From Acidobacteriota bacterium (GTDB lineage Bacteria; Acidobacteriota; UBA6911): DNA of 64,000 bases. Each line of letters opens with the position of its first letter. Position 1 is the first letter of the stretch. This document shows, piece by piece, positions 27,229 to 35,779 of this stretch. Below the pieces are notes generated by a model. That model worked only from the letters and a program-made list of their open reading frames with translations. It did no database searches and was not told the origin of the DNA. The stretch is taken from positions 1 through 64,000 of the forward strand of contig JAFGIY010000180.1 in assembly GCA_016929335.1 (NCBI GenBank), read 5' to 3'. A program made the translations under genes and the position numbers.

Positions 27229-27735
27229 ATGCAAAAAATGTACCGCGACCCGCATACCGGACAGATGCTTCCCGACAGGCGATCAGGCAATGATCGCAGG
27301 AATCCCACATCTCTTTTTGCATTCCTAACCAGCCGGTATCGCAGACGAAGAAGCAGAGGCAGACGCGCGACCGATAAGGCCGCGTATGTGGATCTTTTCG
27401 ATACGCGTACATGGGGCATCGTGATTGCGATTCTGATATTGTCCCTTTTTGATGCCTTGCTGACGGGACTGCACATGATCGGAGGATCGGCCCGGGAATT
27501 GAATCCGATCCTGAATGCCGTTCTGGTTTACGGCGGATTGCCCGCATTCTTCGGAGTAAAAGGCCTGCTGACCATTCTTCCTGTGGCAATTATCATGATC
27601 CATAAGGAATGGGCAATGGGAAGATATGCGGCACAGCTATGTCTTTGGGCTTACATCTTGCTCTCTCTTTACCATATGTATTTGATTTTCGGCATTCAGA
27701 AAATCCGCGGCTTTTTCCTCGCCCATATCATATAA
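27229..27735 (+). CDS. DUF5658 small membrane protein
   Basis: This 168-residue protein has a basic cytoplasmic N-terminus with DRRSGNDRRN and RRRSRGRRATDK, followed by three or four transmembrane helices. The region LSLFDALLTGLHMIGGSARE followed by LNPILNAVLVYGGLPAFFGVKG matches the DUF5658 family. Function is unknown. It follows the diguanylate cyclase gene by 176 bases and could share its control. The arginine-rich N-terminal motif may bind a nucleotide, acidic lipid or protein partner, which is speculative. Confidence 0.75.
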   Translation: MQKMYRDPHTGQMLPDRRSGNDRRNPTSLFAFLTSRYRRRRSRGRRATDKAAYVDLFDTRTWGIVIAILILSLFDALLTGLHMIGGSARELNPILNAVLVYGGLPAFFGVKGLLTILPVAIIMIHKEWAMGRYAAQLCLWAYILLSLYHMYLIFGIQKIRGFFLAHII

Positions 27736-27758
27736 AAACCAGCAAAGCTTTTGCCTGA

Positions 27759-27788
27759 TTGAGACGAACGGCGTTCAAATGCTAGGAT
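27759..27788 (+). promoter_or_regulatory. Sigma-70-like promoter of the CitE-like gene
   Basis: TTGAGA (27759-27764) and TAGGAT (27783-27788) are separated by 18 bases, 21 bases before the start codon at 27810. The -35 matches five of six and the -10 four of six consensus positions. Confidence 0.45.
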
Positions 27789-27809
27789 GAGCATGATGGA
27801 GATGTTTAT

Positions 27810-28676
27810 ATGAAAACCTACCTTCGGCGCAGCGCACTTTATGTCCCCGGCGACAGCAAAAGGATGCTGGAGAGATCTGCAACGATTCAGTCCGATATGC
27901 TTCTTCTCAATCTCGAGGACGGCGTGGCTTTTTCTGAAAAAGACAATGCCCGGAGGAATGTGGCGGAAGCATTGCGCATCATTGATTTCGGCGGCAGGGA
28001 GACTGTCGTTCGAGTCAATTCCTTGAACGACGACATCGGTTTGAGGGATATTGCCGACATCGTTCCATTGCGCCCGGACGGCATTTGTTTGCCGAAGGTC
28101 GAAACACCGTCGGAAATCCGGGCAGCCGAGGCTGCTATCCGGACTGCGGAGCACGCGAATGGCCTGCCTGAAGGCTGTATAAAGCTGCATGCGATGATTG
28201 AATCCGCAGCAGGAGTGCTGCACTCGGCGGATATAGCCGCAGCCTCGCCCAGGATGGCATCGCTGATTTTTGGATCCGCTGATTATGCCGGAGATTTGCG
28301 ATGCATGCCCGGAGAGGACCGGATTGAACTACTGCTGGCGCTCCAGTGGATCGTTACATCAGCCCGGGCCGCCGGAATCGATCCAATCGATGCGCCCTGC
28401 TTTGACTACCGGAATCGCGATCTGCTTAGCCGCGAAGCCATGCAGGCTCGCCGTATCGGTTTTACGGGAAAGAGCGCATTGCATCCGGATCAGCTCACCG
28501 CAATCAATGAAATTTTCGACGTTACGCTTGAGGAGGTCGCATGGGCGGAAAAAATCATCGCGGAATTGGACAATGCAGAGAACCGGGGAAAAGCGCTTTC
28601 AACCATGGACGGAAAGCTGATCGATAATCCCCATAGAACTATCGCAGAACGAATCCTGAGCCGCCGCCGCTGCTAA
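27810..28676 (+). CDS. HpcH/HpaI-type aldolase, CitE-like CoA-ester lyase
   Basis: This 288-residue TIM-barrel enzyme belongs to the CitE/malyl-CoA lyase group. It begins RRSALYVPGDSKRMLERSAT and has LLNLEDGVAFSEKDNAR (acidic metal site), ICLPKVETP, LHAMIESAAGVLH (the metal-binding Glu) and FGSADYAGDL. It could cleave or form malyl-CoA or a related 3-hydroxyacid CoA ester. No citrate lyase alpha or gamma subunit genes are adjacent, so citrate lyase itself is unlikely. GGAG lies eight bases upstream of the ATG. The substrate is unknown. Confidence 0.85.
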   Translation: MKTYLRRSALYVPGDSKRMLERSATIQSDMLLLNLEDGVAFSEKDNARRNVAEALRIIDFGGRETVVRVNSLNDDIGLRDIADIVPLRPDGICLPKVETPSEIRAAEAAIRTAEHANGLPEGCIKLHAMIESAAGVLHSADIAAASPRMASLIFGSADYAGDLRCMPGEDRIELLLALQWIVTSARAAGIDPIDAPCFDYRNRDLLSREAMQARRIGFTGKSALHPDQLTAINEIFDVTLEEVAWAEKIIAELDNAENRGKALSTMDGKLIDNPHRTIAERILSRRRC

Positions 28677-28677
28677 T

Positions 28678-28807
28678 CGTCAGTCGATAGTCGTTAGTCG
28701 GTAGTAAAGGATAATATTGCAATTTATATCAGCCGCTGCTTCCAATCGACGAATCATCAACAACGAACCACTACCAACTAACGACTACCCACTGACGACT
28801 AACGACC
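28678..28807. repeat. Inverted repeat of short tandem units
   Basis: The left arm at 28678-28705 and the reverse complement of the right arm in 28770-28807 match at about 25 of 28 positions. Both are made of GTCAGT, AGTCGT and GGTAGT units. The left arm begins just after the stop codon of the CitE-like gene, and the pair fills most of the gap before the MoxR gene. A CGCGCGCGCGCG run follows at about 28855. Confidence 0.7.
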
Positions 28808-28901
28808 ACATTCCCCCCACGTGAATGCTTCCGGCATGGTACACTATTTTTTCGCGCGCGCGCGAGCAGTTAAAAAAATACCAGGAGGCGTTTAGTTCCA
28901 G

Positions 28902-29705
28902 ATGGATAGATTCAAGGGCACCCATAGCTACATTCTCAGTGATGCATTGAAGGAAATCGTAAATGCCGCGATCGTTCTCCAGCGGCCGCTATTGTTGAAG
29001 GGAGAACCCGGGACCGGCAAGACCGAACTCGCACAAGTGATTGCCGAAGACCTGCAATTGCGGCTGATTCGGTGGAACATCAAATCCACTTCCAAGGCAA
29101 GTGAAGGCCTGTATGTTTACGATACTGTTCAACGGTTGAACGATTCGCGTTTTCACGACAAGGATGTTTCCGATATCCGGCAGTACATAAAATTCGGGAA
29201 GTTGGGCGAAGCGCTTCGTTCGGAAGAACAGGTGGTGTTGCTCATCGATGAAATCGACAAGGCGGACCTTGAGTTCCCCAATGATCTGTTGTTTGAGCTC
29301 GATCAGATGAGCTTTGACGTTGTGGAAACCGGTGATCACTACAAGGCCAAGCATCGTCCCATAGTGGTGATTACGAGCAACAGCGAGAAGGAATTGCCCG
29401 ATGCTTTCCTCCGCCGCTGCCTGTTTCACTATATTGAGTTTCCCTCTCCAGCCATGATGGAGAAGATCGCGCAGGTCCATTTCCCGAACCTGCGTCATAA
29501 CCTGATGTCTCAGATCGTCGCAAGATTTTACTTCATCCGGCAGAAGCACGAATTGAGGAAGCGGCCTTCCACCAGCGAGCTGCTCGATTGGGTCCAGGCG
29601 ATTATCGCGGGGGGAATCAGCGAACAGGATCTGAACAAGCGCCTCCCGTTTCTTGGCGTTCTCCTGAAAACGGAAGAGGACGTCGCAAGGGTTTCTGTGC
29701 ACTAA
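28902..29705 (+). CDS. MoxR-family AAA+ ATPase
   Basis: This 267-residue AAA+ ATPase has Walker A GEPGTGKTE (residues 34-42), Walker B LLIDEIDKAD, sensor 1 VVITSNSEKELPDAFLRRC and a C-terminal lid domain. MoxR proteins act as chaperones that remodel or insert cofactors into partner enzymes, usually with a VWA-domain protein. The next gene, 17 bases downstream, is that VWA partner. GGAGG lies 14 bases before the ATG, rather far. No metalloenzyme substrate gene is adjacent. Confidence 0.9.
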   Translation: MDRFKGTHSYILSDALKEIVNAAIVLQRPLLLKGEPGTGKTELAQVIAEDLQLRLIRWNIKSTSKASEGLYVYDTVQRLNDSRFHDKDVSDIRQYIKFGKLGEALRSEEQVVLLIDEIDKADLEFPNDLLFELDQMSFDVVETGDHYKAKHRPIVVITSNSEKELPDAFLRRCLFHYIEFPSPAMMEKIAQVHFPNLRHNLMSQIVARFYFIRQKHELRKRPSTSELLDWVQAIIAGGISEQDLNKRLPFLGVLLKTEEDVARVSVH

Positions 29706-29722
29706 CACCGGGGAGTCGCTGG

Positions 29723-30892
29723 ATGTTTTACAATCTGTTCCACGCATTAAGACGGCTCGGAGTCCCGGTTACCTTCAATGAATGGCTGCTTCTGCAAAAA
29801 GCCCTGTCGGAAAATCTGGCAGACAGCTCTTTGACCCGTTTCTACTATCTCGCGCGTGCCATTCTTGTAAAAACAGAGGCGCACTTCGACAAATATGACC
29901 AGGCTTTTCTGGATTGCTTCGGCCACATTCAATCCGATGAGGATCTTTTGCGGGCTATTGAGGAAAGGCTGCTCCAAATGCCGCCGCTGGAGTTGACCGA
30001 GGAAGAAAAGCGGATGGTGGAGCAGTTGAATCTCGAAGAACTCCGTTCCCGGTTTCTGGATCAACTGCGAAATCAGGATGATAAGCCGCATGTCGGAGGG
30101 AATAGGGCAATCGGCGTTCGGGGACGTTCTCCCTATGGCGCATGGGGATACAATCCGGCCGGGGTGCGGGTCGGTCAGCATGAGAGCAGGATGCGCAGCG
30201 CGATTCAGATTGCGGAAAAGCGCACCTTCAGGAATTATCGGGACGACATGACTCTCGATACCCGGTCGATCAAAACCGTCCTCAGCTACATCCGCCAGGT
30301 CGTGCGCGAAGGGCCTAAAGACAGCCTGGATGTCGACGGCACCATCGATGCGACCTGCCGCAATGCAGGCGAGCTGGAATTCATCTGGGATCGCACCAGG
30401 AAAAAACGGATCAAGCTCATGCTGCTGATGGATGCCGGCGGGACCATGATTCCTCATACGGAGCTTGTCAGCCGGCTGTTTTCAGCGGCCAGAGATATCG
30501 TGAAGGATCTGCAGTTTTATTACTTCCACAATTGCATATATCAGGAGCTCTATACGGATATCAGCCAGATGACGGCAGTACCCACCAGAAAAGTCCTGGA
30601 TCAGGCCAATAGAAATTACAAAGTCATTCTCGTCGGGGATGCTTATATGGCTCCCAGCGAGCTGCTGAGCCCAAATGGAGCGATCGACTATTGGTATCGC
30701 AACGACCGGCCCGGTATCGAATGGCTGATGGACATCCGTAAAAGATTCCGGAAAATCATCTGGTTGAATCCGGAACCGAGCACATGGTGGGCTTCCGTCC
30801 CCTCCACCCGTATGATCCGCAAGATATTTCCCATGTATGAACTGACGCTGGAAGGCATGCGCGCCGGGAGCAGGGCGTTGATAAAGCAGTAG
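29723..30892 (+). CDS. CoxE-like VWA-domain protein
   Basis: This 389-residue protein has an N-terminal helical part (FNEWLLLQKAL, then a region with TRFYYLARAILVKTEAHFDK), a low-complexity Gly/Arg linker, and a C-terminal VWA domain. The metal site is LMLLMDAGGTMIPH with Asp237. It is a variant of the classic D-x-S-x-S, with glycines in place of serines. The ATG at 29723 has GGGGAG eight bases upstream. It is the expected partner of the MoxR ATPase. The pair forms a two-gene operon ending before the convergent protease gene. Confidence 0.85.
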   Translation: MFYNLFHALRRLGVPVTFNEWLLLQKALSENLADSSLTRFYYLARAILVKTEAHFDKYDQAFLDCFGHIQSDEDLLRAIEERLLQMPPLELTEEEKRMVEQLNLEELRSRFLDQLRNQDDKPHVGGNRAIGVRGRSPYGAWGYNPAGVRVGQHESRMRSAIQIAEKRTFRNYRDDMTLDTRSIKTVLSYIRQVVREGPKDSLDVDGTIDATCRNAGELEFIWDRTRKKRIKLMLLMDAGGTMIPHTELVSRLFSAARDIVKDLQFYYFHNCIYQELYTDISQMTAVPTRKVLDQANRNYKVILVGDAYMAPSELLSPNGAIDYWYRNDRPGIEWLMDIRKRFRKIIWLNPEPSTWWASVPSTRMIRKIFPMYELTLEGMRAGSRALIKQ

Positions 30893-31012
30893 GCAGGCGT
30901 TGGTTTTAGCCCGCTATCATTCTTACATATTAGAGAAAAGGAAGTCCCTATTTCAGCGGATCTGCCTTTACCACGAATCGTGAGTTGATTCCCCAATTCC
31001 CCATTCTATGGA

Positions 31013-34000
31013 TCAGTCGCCTGGACCTATCGATATGGAACGGGTTTTATTCGCAGAACGGGACCGAGAGATTCCCCGAATATTCGGCCTGTTCGATCTG
31101 CGCACTGGGATTGATGTTTGGCCTAAAAACGGAAGCGAACTTGTCCTTTCCGGATTCTGATAGGGCATTACCCAGCTGTATTTATCGAATTTAGCCGGCA
31201 TTTTCAGATCCCACATATATAAGTCCGCAGTATCAGAAATCCAGACAATTTCCAGAAAGCCGTCACCGTCAAAATCCATTACGAGCGGACTCCCTTCAAA
31301 CCAATAGGTATTGATAGCGGCTTTGGGGAATCCGGCGATTGGCAAGCCATTGTGGTGAAATGCGCTGGGCCCGTAAGTGCGATCATCATCTTCTTTCTCA
31401 GAAGAGCCGGCATTCTGCATCAGCACGTCGCGCATTCCGTCCCCGTCAATATCTAATATGGCAAAAGAAGTGAAGTAGCCGATTCCATGGTTGCCGGTAA
31501 CTGGCCACCCGCGAACAATCTCTCCCGATCCGGTGAGTGCATAAGCGAAAGGCCGGTATTCTTCAGCTTCGAACGGATGATGCATACCCCCTACCAAAAT
31601 TTCGGGAATATTGTCGCCGGTGATGTCGCCCACACAGACACCGCCGTGAAGATAGTTGCGGAATGTATATGGCCAACCCTTCAAGAGTCTTCCATCGCTT
31701 GAAAACACCACGACAGTCGAACTATTCAAGTCGGAGATATAAACAATGATTTCCCCTTTTCGATCACCATTTACATCTGCAATAACAGGTTGCGAATGCG
31801 AGAAAGGGCCATATAGACTTAGCAGCTGCGGCCAGCCTTGCCGAATTGTCCCATCTGAATTAAAAACAACAAGCGCTTGATTGCTATAATCATTTTTAGA
31901 TACAATGATCTCTTTCCACCCATCATTGTCCACATCGCTAATGGCAATCGATGCCCCCTCACACTCGGAATAGGGATCGGGCAGCAGTTGAGGCCATCCG
32001 GGAAGAATTTTCTTCTCCAAATCGAACACAGCCAGTCGGCTATTGTTGGCGATGACGATATCTTGGCGACCATCATTATCGATATCACTCATTCTGCAAT
32101 TGAAGTAGGCATATTCTTCAGGTACTTCCCATGGATACCCGGGCATATATTCTCCATTTCCTTTCCAGAGATAGAGAGTCCTGTAGGAATCCCACGACAT
32201 AATTTCGGGGAGACCATCACCATTGACATCGCCGATTATCGGCGTCCGCATCATTGAATTGCCCTGCTTGGGCCATCCTTTTGAGATTGTTCCGTCTGCT
32301 TCATAGGCCCATACATTTATGCCGCTGGCGGTGAGAATCTCCAACTGGCCATCTCCATCGATATCTGCTGCGTTCAAATTCGAAGTAAACGCCCATGACT
32401 GCAAGATCCCTGCATCCTTTATGGTATTTCGTGGCCATCCTGTATGTATCTCCGGGCTAAAAATCAGCTGTGTTGAAAATGCGATATCCGGGAAATCCGT
32501 TCTCTTTACTACGAGCCTCACAGGATAATAGCCATCATCTTTCAGAACGCCGCTATCCAATATCCCGAGCACCCCCCCATCAATTTTTTGGCGACCCTCC
32601 CCTGTCAATGTTATGCCCAGACGGCTCCATTCTTGGGACGTGTTCAGATATTCAATGCAATAACTATGGAATGCACCACCTAGGACGCGGCCCTCAATTT
32701 TAATCTGTTCTCCGGCCCTGAATGTTGCATTAAAGCTTGGAGATGAAATCGATACGCGATCAAGCGTGATCTCGGTTCTGTCCTGGAATTCTGCTCCACT
32801 CTCGGAAATCACGCGTAGCCTTAGAATATAGGTCCCGTCCGGCATGTCTTCGACATCCCAATCCCAAACAGCCTCATGAAGTGCGGGAGAATCTGAGGTT
32901 ATAAGAGTCGTCCAAGGCCCATTTGCATGAAGGCTATATTCAAGTTTGTATTCTGAGAAACCATCGGCATCGGCGACAAAAGCGAGTTGCACTGTGTCTT
33001 TATCCTGTTTCCAGGCTTTTGGCTCCAGAATTCGAGCTGAGCCAAAAGCCTGGTTATTCAATGCCTTCCATGCATCGATGATTCCGTAGCCGGACTGCTG
33101 ATCCCATCCGGAATCAAGAATATCTCTCGCGGAAGCCCGGATGCTCTGTCGTACTTCTTCCGGAGTGGCATCCGGATATCTCTGCCGGATCAAGGCTGCC
33201 AGTCCCGACACGTAGGCAACTGCCATGCTGGTTCCCGACATCCTACTATAGCCTTCTCCGGCAGGCAGCGGCACGCCGCAGCCACCCGTTCCTCCCGTAC
33301 TTGGGGTGCACTCTGAGGCCATGAGGCTCAGTATATTAAAGTCGGAGTCTTGAACGGGATCGCCAGGATTCTCTCCCCCAGGAGCGAGCACATCCAGCGT
33401 CGCACCGTAATTGGAGAAATGGGCCTTTCGATCGTAATTGTCCGATGCGCCTACCGTAACTACATAACGTGATGTTGCAGGATAGAGATCTGCTGCGACA
33501 AAATCAGTGTTGCCGTTTCCCGCAGAGGTTACGACGGTTATGTTCTGAGACCATGCCAGTTTTATTGCATCCTCAATAACTTGTGAATAATGGGTCCCAC
33601 TCCAGCTTAAATTGATTACATGTGCCTCGGCTTCAACTGCATATCCTATCCCTTGGGCCAAGTAGAAGATTTCGCCTATTCCGCTATCGTCCAAAGCCCG
33701 GACCGGCATAATTTTTGCTCCGAATGCCACGCCCGCAATTCCAATCCCATTATTGCCTATAGCAGCGATGGTGCCGGCAATATGCGTCCCATGTCCATTA
33801 CGGTCTTGCGGCATGCTTCCCGGATCAAGGATATTGATGCCCCTGTAATCATCCACATAGCCGTTTCCGTCATCATCTATGCCGTTGGAAGGCATCTCGC
33901 CGCTGTTGATCCATATATTGTCGACCAAATCGGGATGATTGAAATCGCATCCTGTATCTATTACGGCAACGACGATCCCGTTTCCAGTACTAAGCTCCCA

Positions 34001-34567
34001 GGCCTCCGGAGCCCTTATCCTGAAATGCCCCCAAAGGTCTGCATACGATTGTCCCCAGCTGCCGATTCGATGAAGATAGGGATCATTCAGAGAACCTTGC
34101 GCGTGGTAGATATAGTTCGGCTCTGCATATTCAACCTCCGGCAGGCGCTCGAATTCTTTGGCGGCTTCAAGGACATCGATATCTTTTGCCAGCTCCAATC
34201 GATAGATATTCAGGAGCCCATGCTTTCGGATCGCATCTGTTGAAGGCGAGTCGACCGATGGATGCGCACCATAGCGGCGGGCAAGAAGTGGCTTGATGCT
34301 GCGTGATGAAAATCTGCGGCCCAATTCACGGAATTTCCGGTTGTTTTGCATTGCCTCCTGGAGATTTGGATAGGATCCCGAACGGAGTTTTATTATCAAT
34401 TCGCCATTTTTGTAGTTCTGCCCTTTTCGCAGTCCCCTGGTGATCGCATGGGCATCCCTGGAGCCGTTGTTATCCACCCGGCGTCGGTTCGGTGGATTCT
34501 GGGCGTATCCCGAAACGATAATAAATTGTGCAAAAAGAAAAAGATACCCTATGGCCGAGAATCTCAT
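31013..34567 (-). CDS. Secreted subtilisin-like serine protease (S8) with FG-GAP repeats
   Basis: This 1184-residue secreted protein has a signal peptide (MRFSAIGYLFLFAQFIIVSG), a propeptide-like region up to about residue 170, and an S8 peptidase domain at about 190-505. The catalytic triad is Asp204 (VIDTGCDFNHPDL), His259 (NGHGTHIAGT) and Ser447 (MSGTSMAVAYVSGLAA), with oxyanion Asn351. A beta-sandwich linker follows, then about eight FG-GAP/VCBS calcium-binding repeats of the form ADIDGDGQLEIL, GDVNGDGLPEIM and SDIDNDGRQDIV, probably one beta-propeller. The tail of about 45 residues is rich in Arg and Ser and has no known sorting signal. The ATG at 34567 with GGAG six bases upstream is preferred to an earlier in-frame start. 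Confidence 0.93.
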   Translation of the reverse strand: MRFSAIGYLFLFAQFIIVSGYAQNPPNRRRVDNNGSRDAHAITRGLRKGQNYKNGELIIKLRSGSYPNLQEAMQNNRKFRELGRRFSSRSIKPLLARRYGAHPSVDSPSTDAIRKHGLLNIYRLELAKDIDVLEAAKEFERLPEVEYAEPNYIYHAQGSLNDPYLHRIGSWGQSYADLWGHFRIRAPEAWELSTGNGIVVAVIDTGCDFNHPDLVDNIWINSGEMPSNGIDDDGNGYVDDYRGINILDPGSMPQDRNGHGTHIAGTIAAIGNNGIGIAGVAFGAKIMPVRALDDSGIGEIFYLAQGIGYAVEAEAHVINLSWSGTHYSQVIEDAIKLAWSQNITVVTSAGNGNTDFVAADLYPATSRYVVTVGASDNYDRKAHFSNYGATLDVLAPGGENPGDPVQDSDFNILSLMASECTPSTGGTGGCGVPLPAGEGYSRMSGTSMAVAYVSGLAALIRQRYPDATPEEVRQSIRASARDILDSGWDQQSGYGIIDAWKALNNQAFGSARILEPKAWKQDKDTVQLAFVADADGFSEYKLEYSLHANGPWTTLITSDSPALHEAVWDWDVEDMPDGTYILRLRVISESGAEFQDRTEITLDRVSISSPSFNATFRAGEQIKIEGRVLGGAFHSYCIEYLNTSQEWSRLGITLTGEGRQKIDGGVLGILDSGVLKDDGYYPVRLVVKRTDFPDIAFSTQLIFSPEIHTGWPRNTIKDAGILQSWAFTSNLNAADIDGDGQLEILTASGINVWAYEADGTISKGWPKQGNSMMRTPIIGDVNGDGLPEIMSWDSYRTLYLWKGNGEYMPGYPWEVPEEYAYFNCRMSDIDNDGRQDIVIANNSRLAVFDLEKKILPGWPQLLPDPYSECEGASIAISDVDNDGWKEIIVSKNDYSNQALVVFNSDGTIRQGWPQLLSLYGPFSHSQPVIADVNGDRKGEIIVYISDLNSSTVVVFSSDGRLLKGWPYTFRNYLHGGVCVGDITGDNIPEILVGGMHHPFEAEEYRPFAYALTGSGEIVRGWPVTGNHGIGYFTSFAILDIDGDGMRDVLMQNAGSSEKEDDDRTYGPSAFHHNGLPIAGFPKAAINTYWFEGSPLVMDFDGDGFLEIVWISDTADLYMWDLKMPAKFDKYSWVMPYQNPERTSSLPFLGQTSIPVRRSNRPNIRGISRSRSANKTRSISIGPGD

Positions 34568-34994
34568 GTCATCTCCGATCTTAAGGGAAGGCAATCCTAT
34601 CATGCGACGAGTGCTATTAATCAAATAGGATTTTCAATTGCCGCATTATTTAGGCAGTGATTTTGTCGCGCTCTGCAGAAGAATCCCTGCGGGAGAATTG
34701 ATTTCGAGCTATCAAACAATATTTCCTGGAGATAGCAGCAGCTTTCCTCTTCGGAAATGTTCGCGCATCTGAGAGTTGAAGGGTCCTGTTCGCTGGAAAA
34801 ATGCCTGCACAAAATGCATTTTTTTGTGTTTTTTAACTAAAAAATGCCGATCTAGATAACACAAGCGATGTCATTGAATGATGAAAGGATGATTGCCCTG
34901 GGGAAGGGGAGCCTTTCCATATCTCCGCAATTAGCGGAAATCGGCTCCGGCAGTCCGGGGGTTGCGAAAACCGAACCAAATGCGGGGGAATTGT
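34568..34994. other. Divergent promoter region
   Basis: This gap of about 430 bases separates the protease gene from the plus-strand secreted protein gene. It contains an inverted repeat, AATCCTAT (34591-34598) with ATAGGATT (34625-34632), and an A/T-rich stretch at about 34805-34850. I see no gene and no riboswitch I can name. Confidence 0.4.
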
Positions 34995-35441
34995 ATGAAA
35001 AGCGTCCGTATCTCAATACTCTTGTTGCTCTTTTCTCTTCCTCTTTGCAGTGCCGTAGCACAGGAAAAGGCTGAGCGCGAAACCGATATCCACAATAATG
35101 TCAAACTCCTCGAAATGCCGGTTCCGTCAAACATACCGGAGGAATTCAAGGCCCAATATCAGGTTTTTCTGGGACGATTGAAACAGGCATTGAAAGATAA
35201 AACAGGCGAGCGATCTTCGACCAATGCACTAACGATACAGGTCCGTCCCGGAATAAAAGAAATCGGACAGAACAGGACCAAACAGCCGGCAGCGCGGATC
35301 ACCGCGTTCAAAAAAGATTCCAAAAGCGAGTATGTAGCGAACTTTCTTTTACACAGCTATGCAACCGGCGATACCGTAAACAAGGAAGAAATAGAAAGAT
35401 TTCTCACTCTGCAGATCCTGAACCCTCTCGAAATGAATTGA
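34995..35441 (+). CDS. Small secreted protein of unknown function
   Basis: This 148-residue protein has a clear signal peptide (MKSVRISILLLLFSLPLCSA then VAQ). The mature part is hydrophilic, with SNIPEEFKAQYQVFLGRLKQ and FLLHSYATGDTVNKEEIERF. I do not recognise a family. The ATG at 34995 has GGGGGAA about six bases upstream, whereas earlier in-frame starts would disrupt the signal peptide. A rho-independent terminator lies 47 bases after the stop, so this is a single-gene transcript. Confidence 0.75.
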   Translation: MKSVRISILLLLFSLPLCSAVAQEKAERETDIHNNVKLLEMPVPSNIPEEFKAQYQVFLGRLKQALKDKTGERSSTNALTIQVRPGIKEIGQNRTKQPAARITAFKKDSKSEYVANFLLHSYATGDTVNKEEIERFLTLQILNPLEMN

Positions 35442-35487
35442 AGATAGGATCCGTCAGACCTGCCTGTTATATTGCATTATAGGATAG

Positions 35488-35522
35488 CTCCGGCGACATA
35501 AGAGCGCCGGAGTTTTGTTTTT
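35488..35522 (+). terminator. Rho-independent terminator
   Basis: A perfect 8-bp GC-rich stem, CTCCGGCG / CGCCGGAG, with a nine-base loop is followed by TTTTGTTTTT. It ends the transcript of the small secreted protein gene. Confidence 0.88.
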
Positions 35523-35678
35523 ATAAAGACCGGATGCCGGTGCAACTTCTATCGAATGCCAGATAGCAGCCGCCGATTGTTGGAACCTTTGCCCATCGCA
35601 CATCTTTGCAATCTTTGCATTCTGCAAAGAAACGTGAGTCTATAAAAATTTCTAGAACCAAACGCAATAAGCAACGAA

Positions 35679-35721
35679 GCTGACGGCTGACCGCTGATAG
35701 CTGATAGCTGAAGCCTGAAGC
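35679..35721. repeat. Short tandem repeat of GCTGAYA units
   Basis: A run of GCTGACG, GCTGACC, GCTGATA, GCTGATA and GCTGAAG units lies in the gap after the terminator and near the 3' end of the double-hotdog gene. It is one-sided here. The unit reappears in reverse orientation near 39995-40020 and near 47995-48010. Confidence 0.5.
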
Positions 35722-35779
35722 CCGACAATGCACCGTTTCCATGAATCCCTTAAGATTCAGCTTGCGACCAACTGCGGCG

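Noticed and set aside
33620-34243. Plus-strand frame of 207 codons opposite the subtilase gene
   Set aside because: Antisense to the catalytic domain of a well-supported gene, with no signal or motif of its own.
34805-34990. A possible riboswitch upstream of the small secreted protein gene
   Set aside because: I compared it by eye with cyclic di-GMP, preQ1 and fluoride aptamers and found no conserved core.
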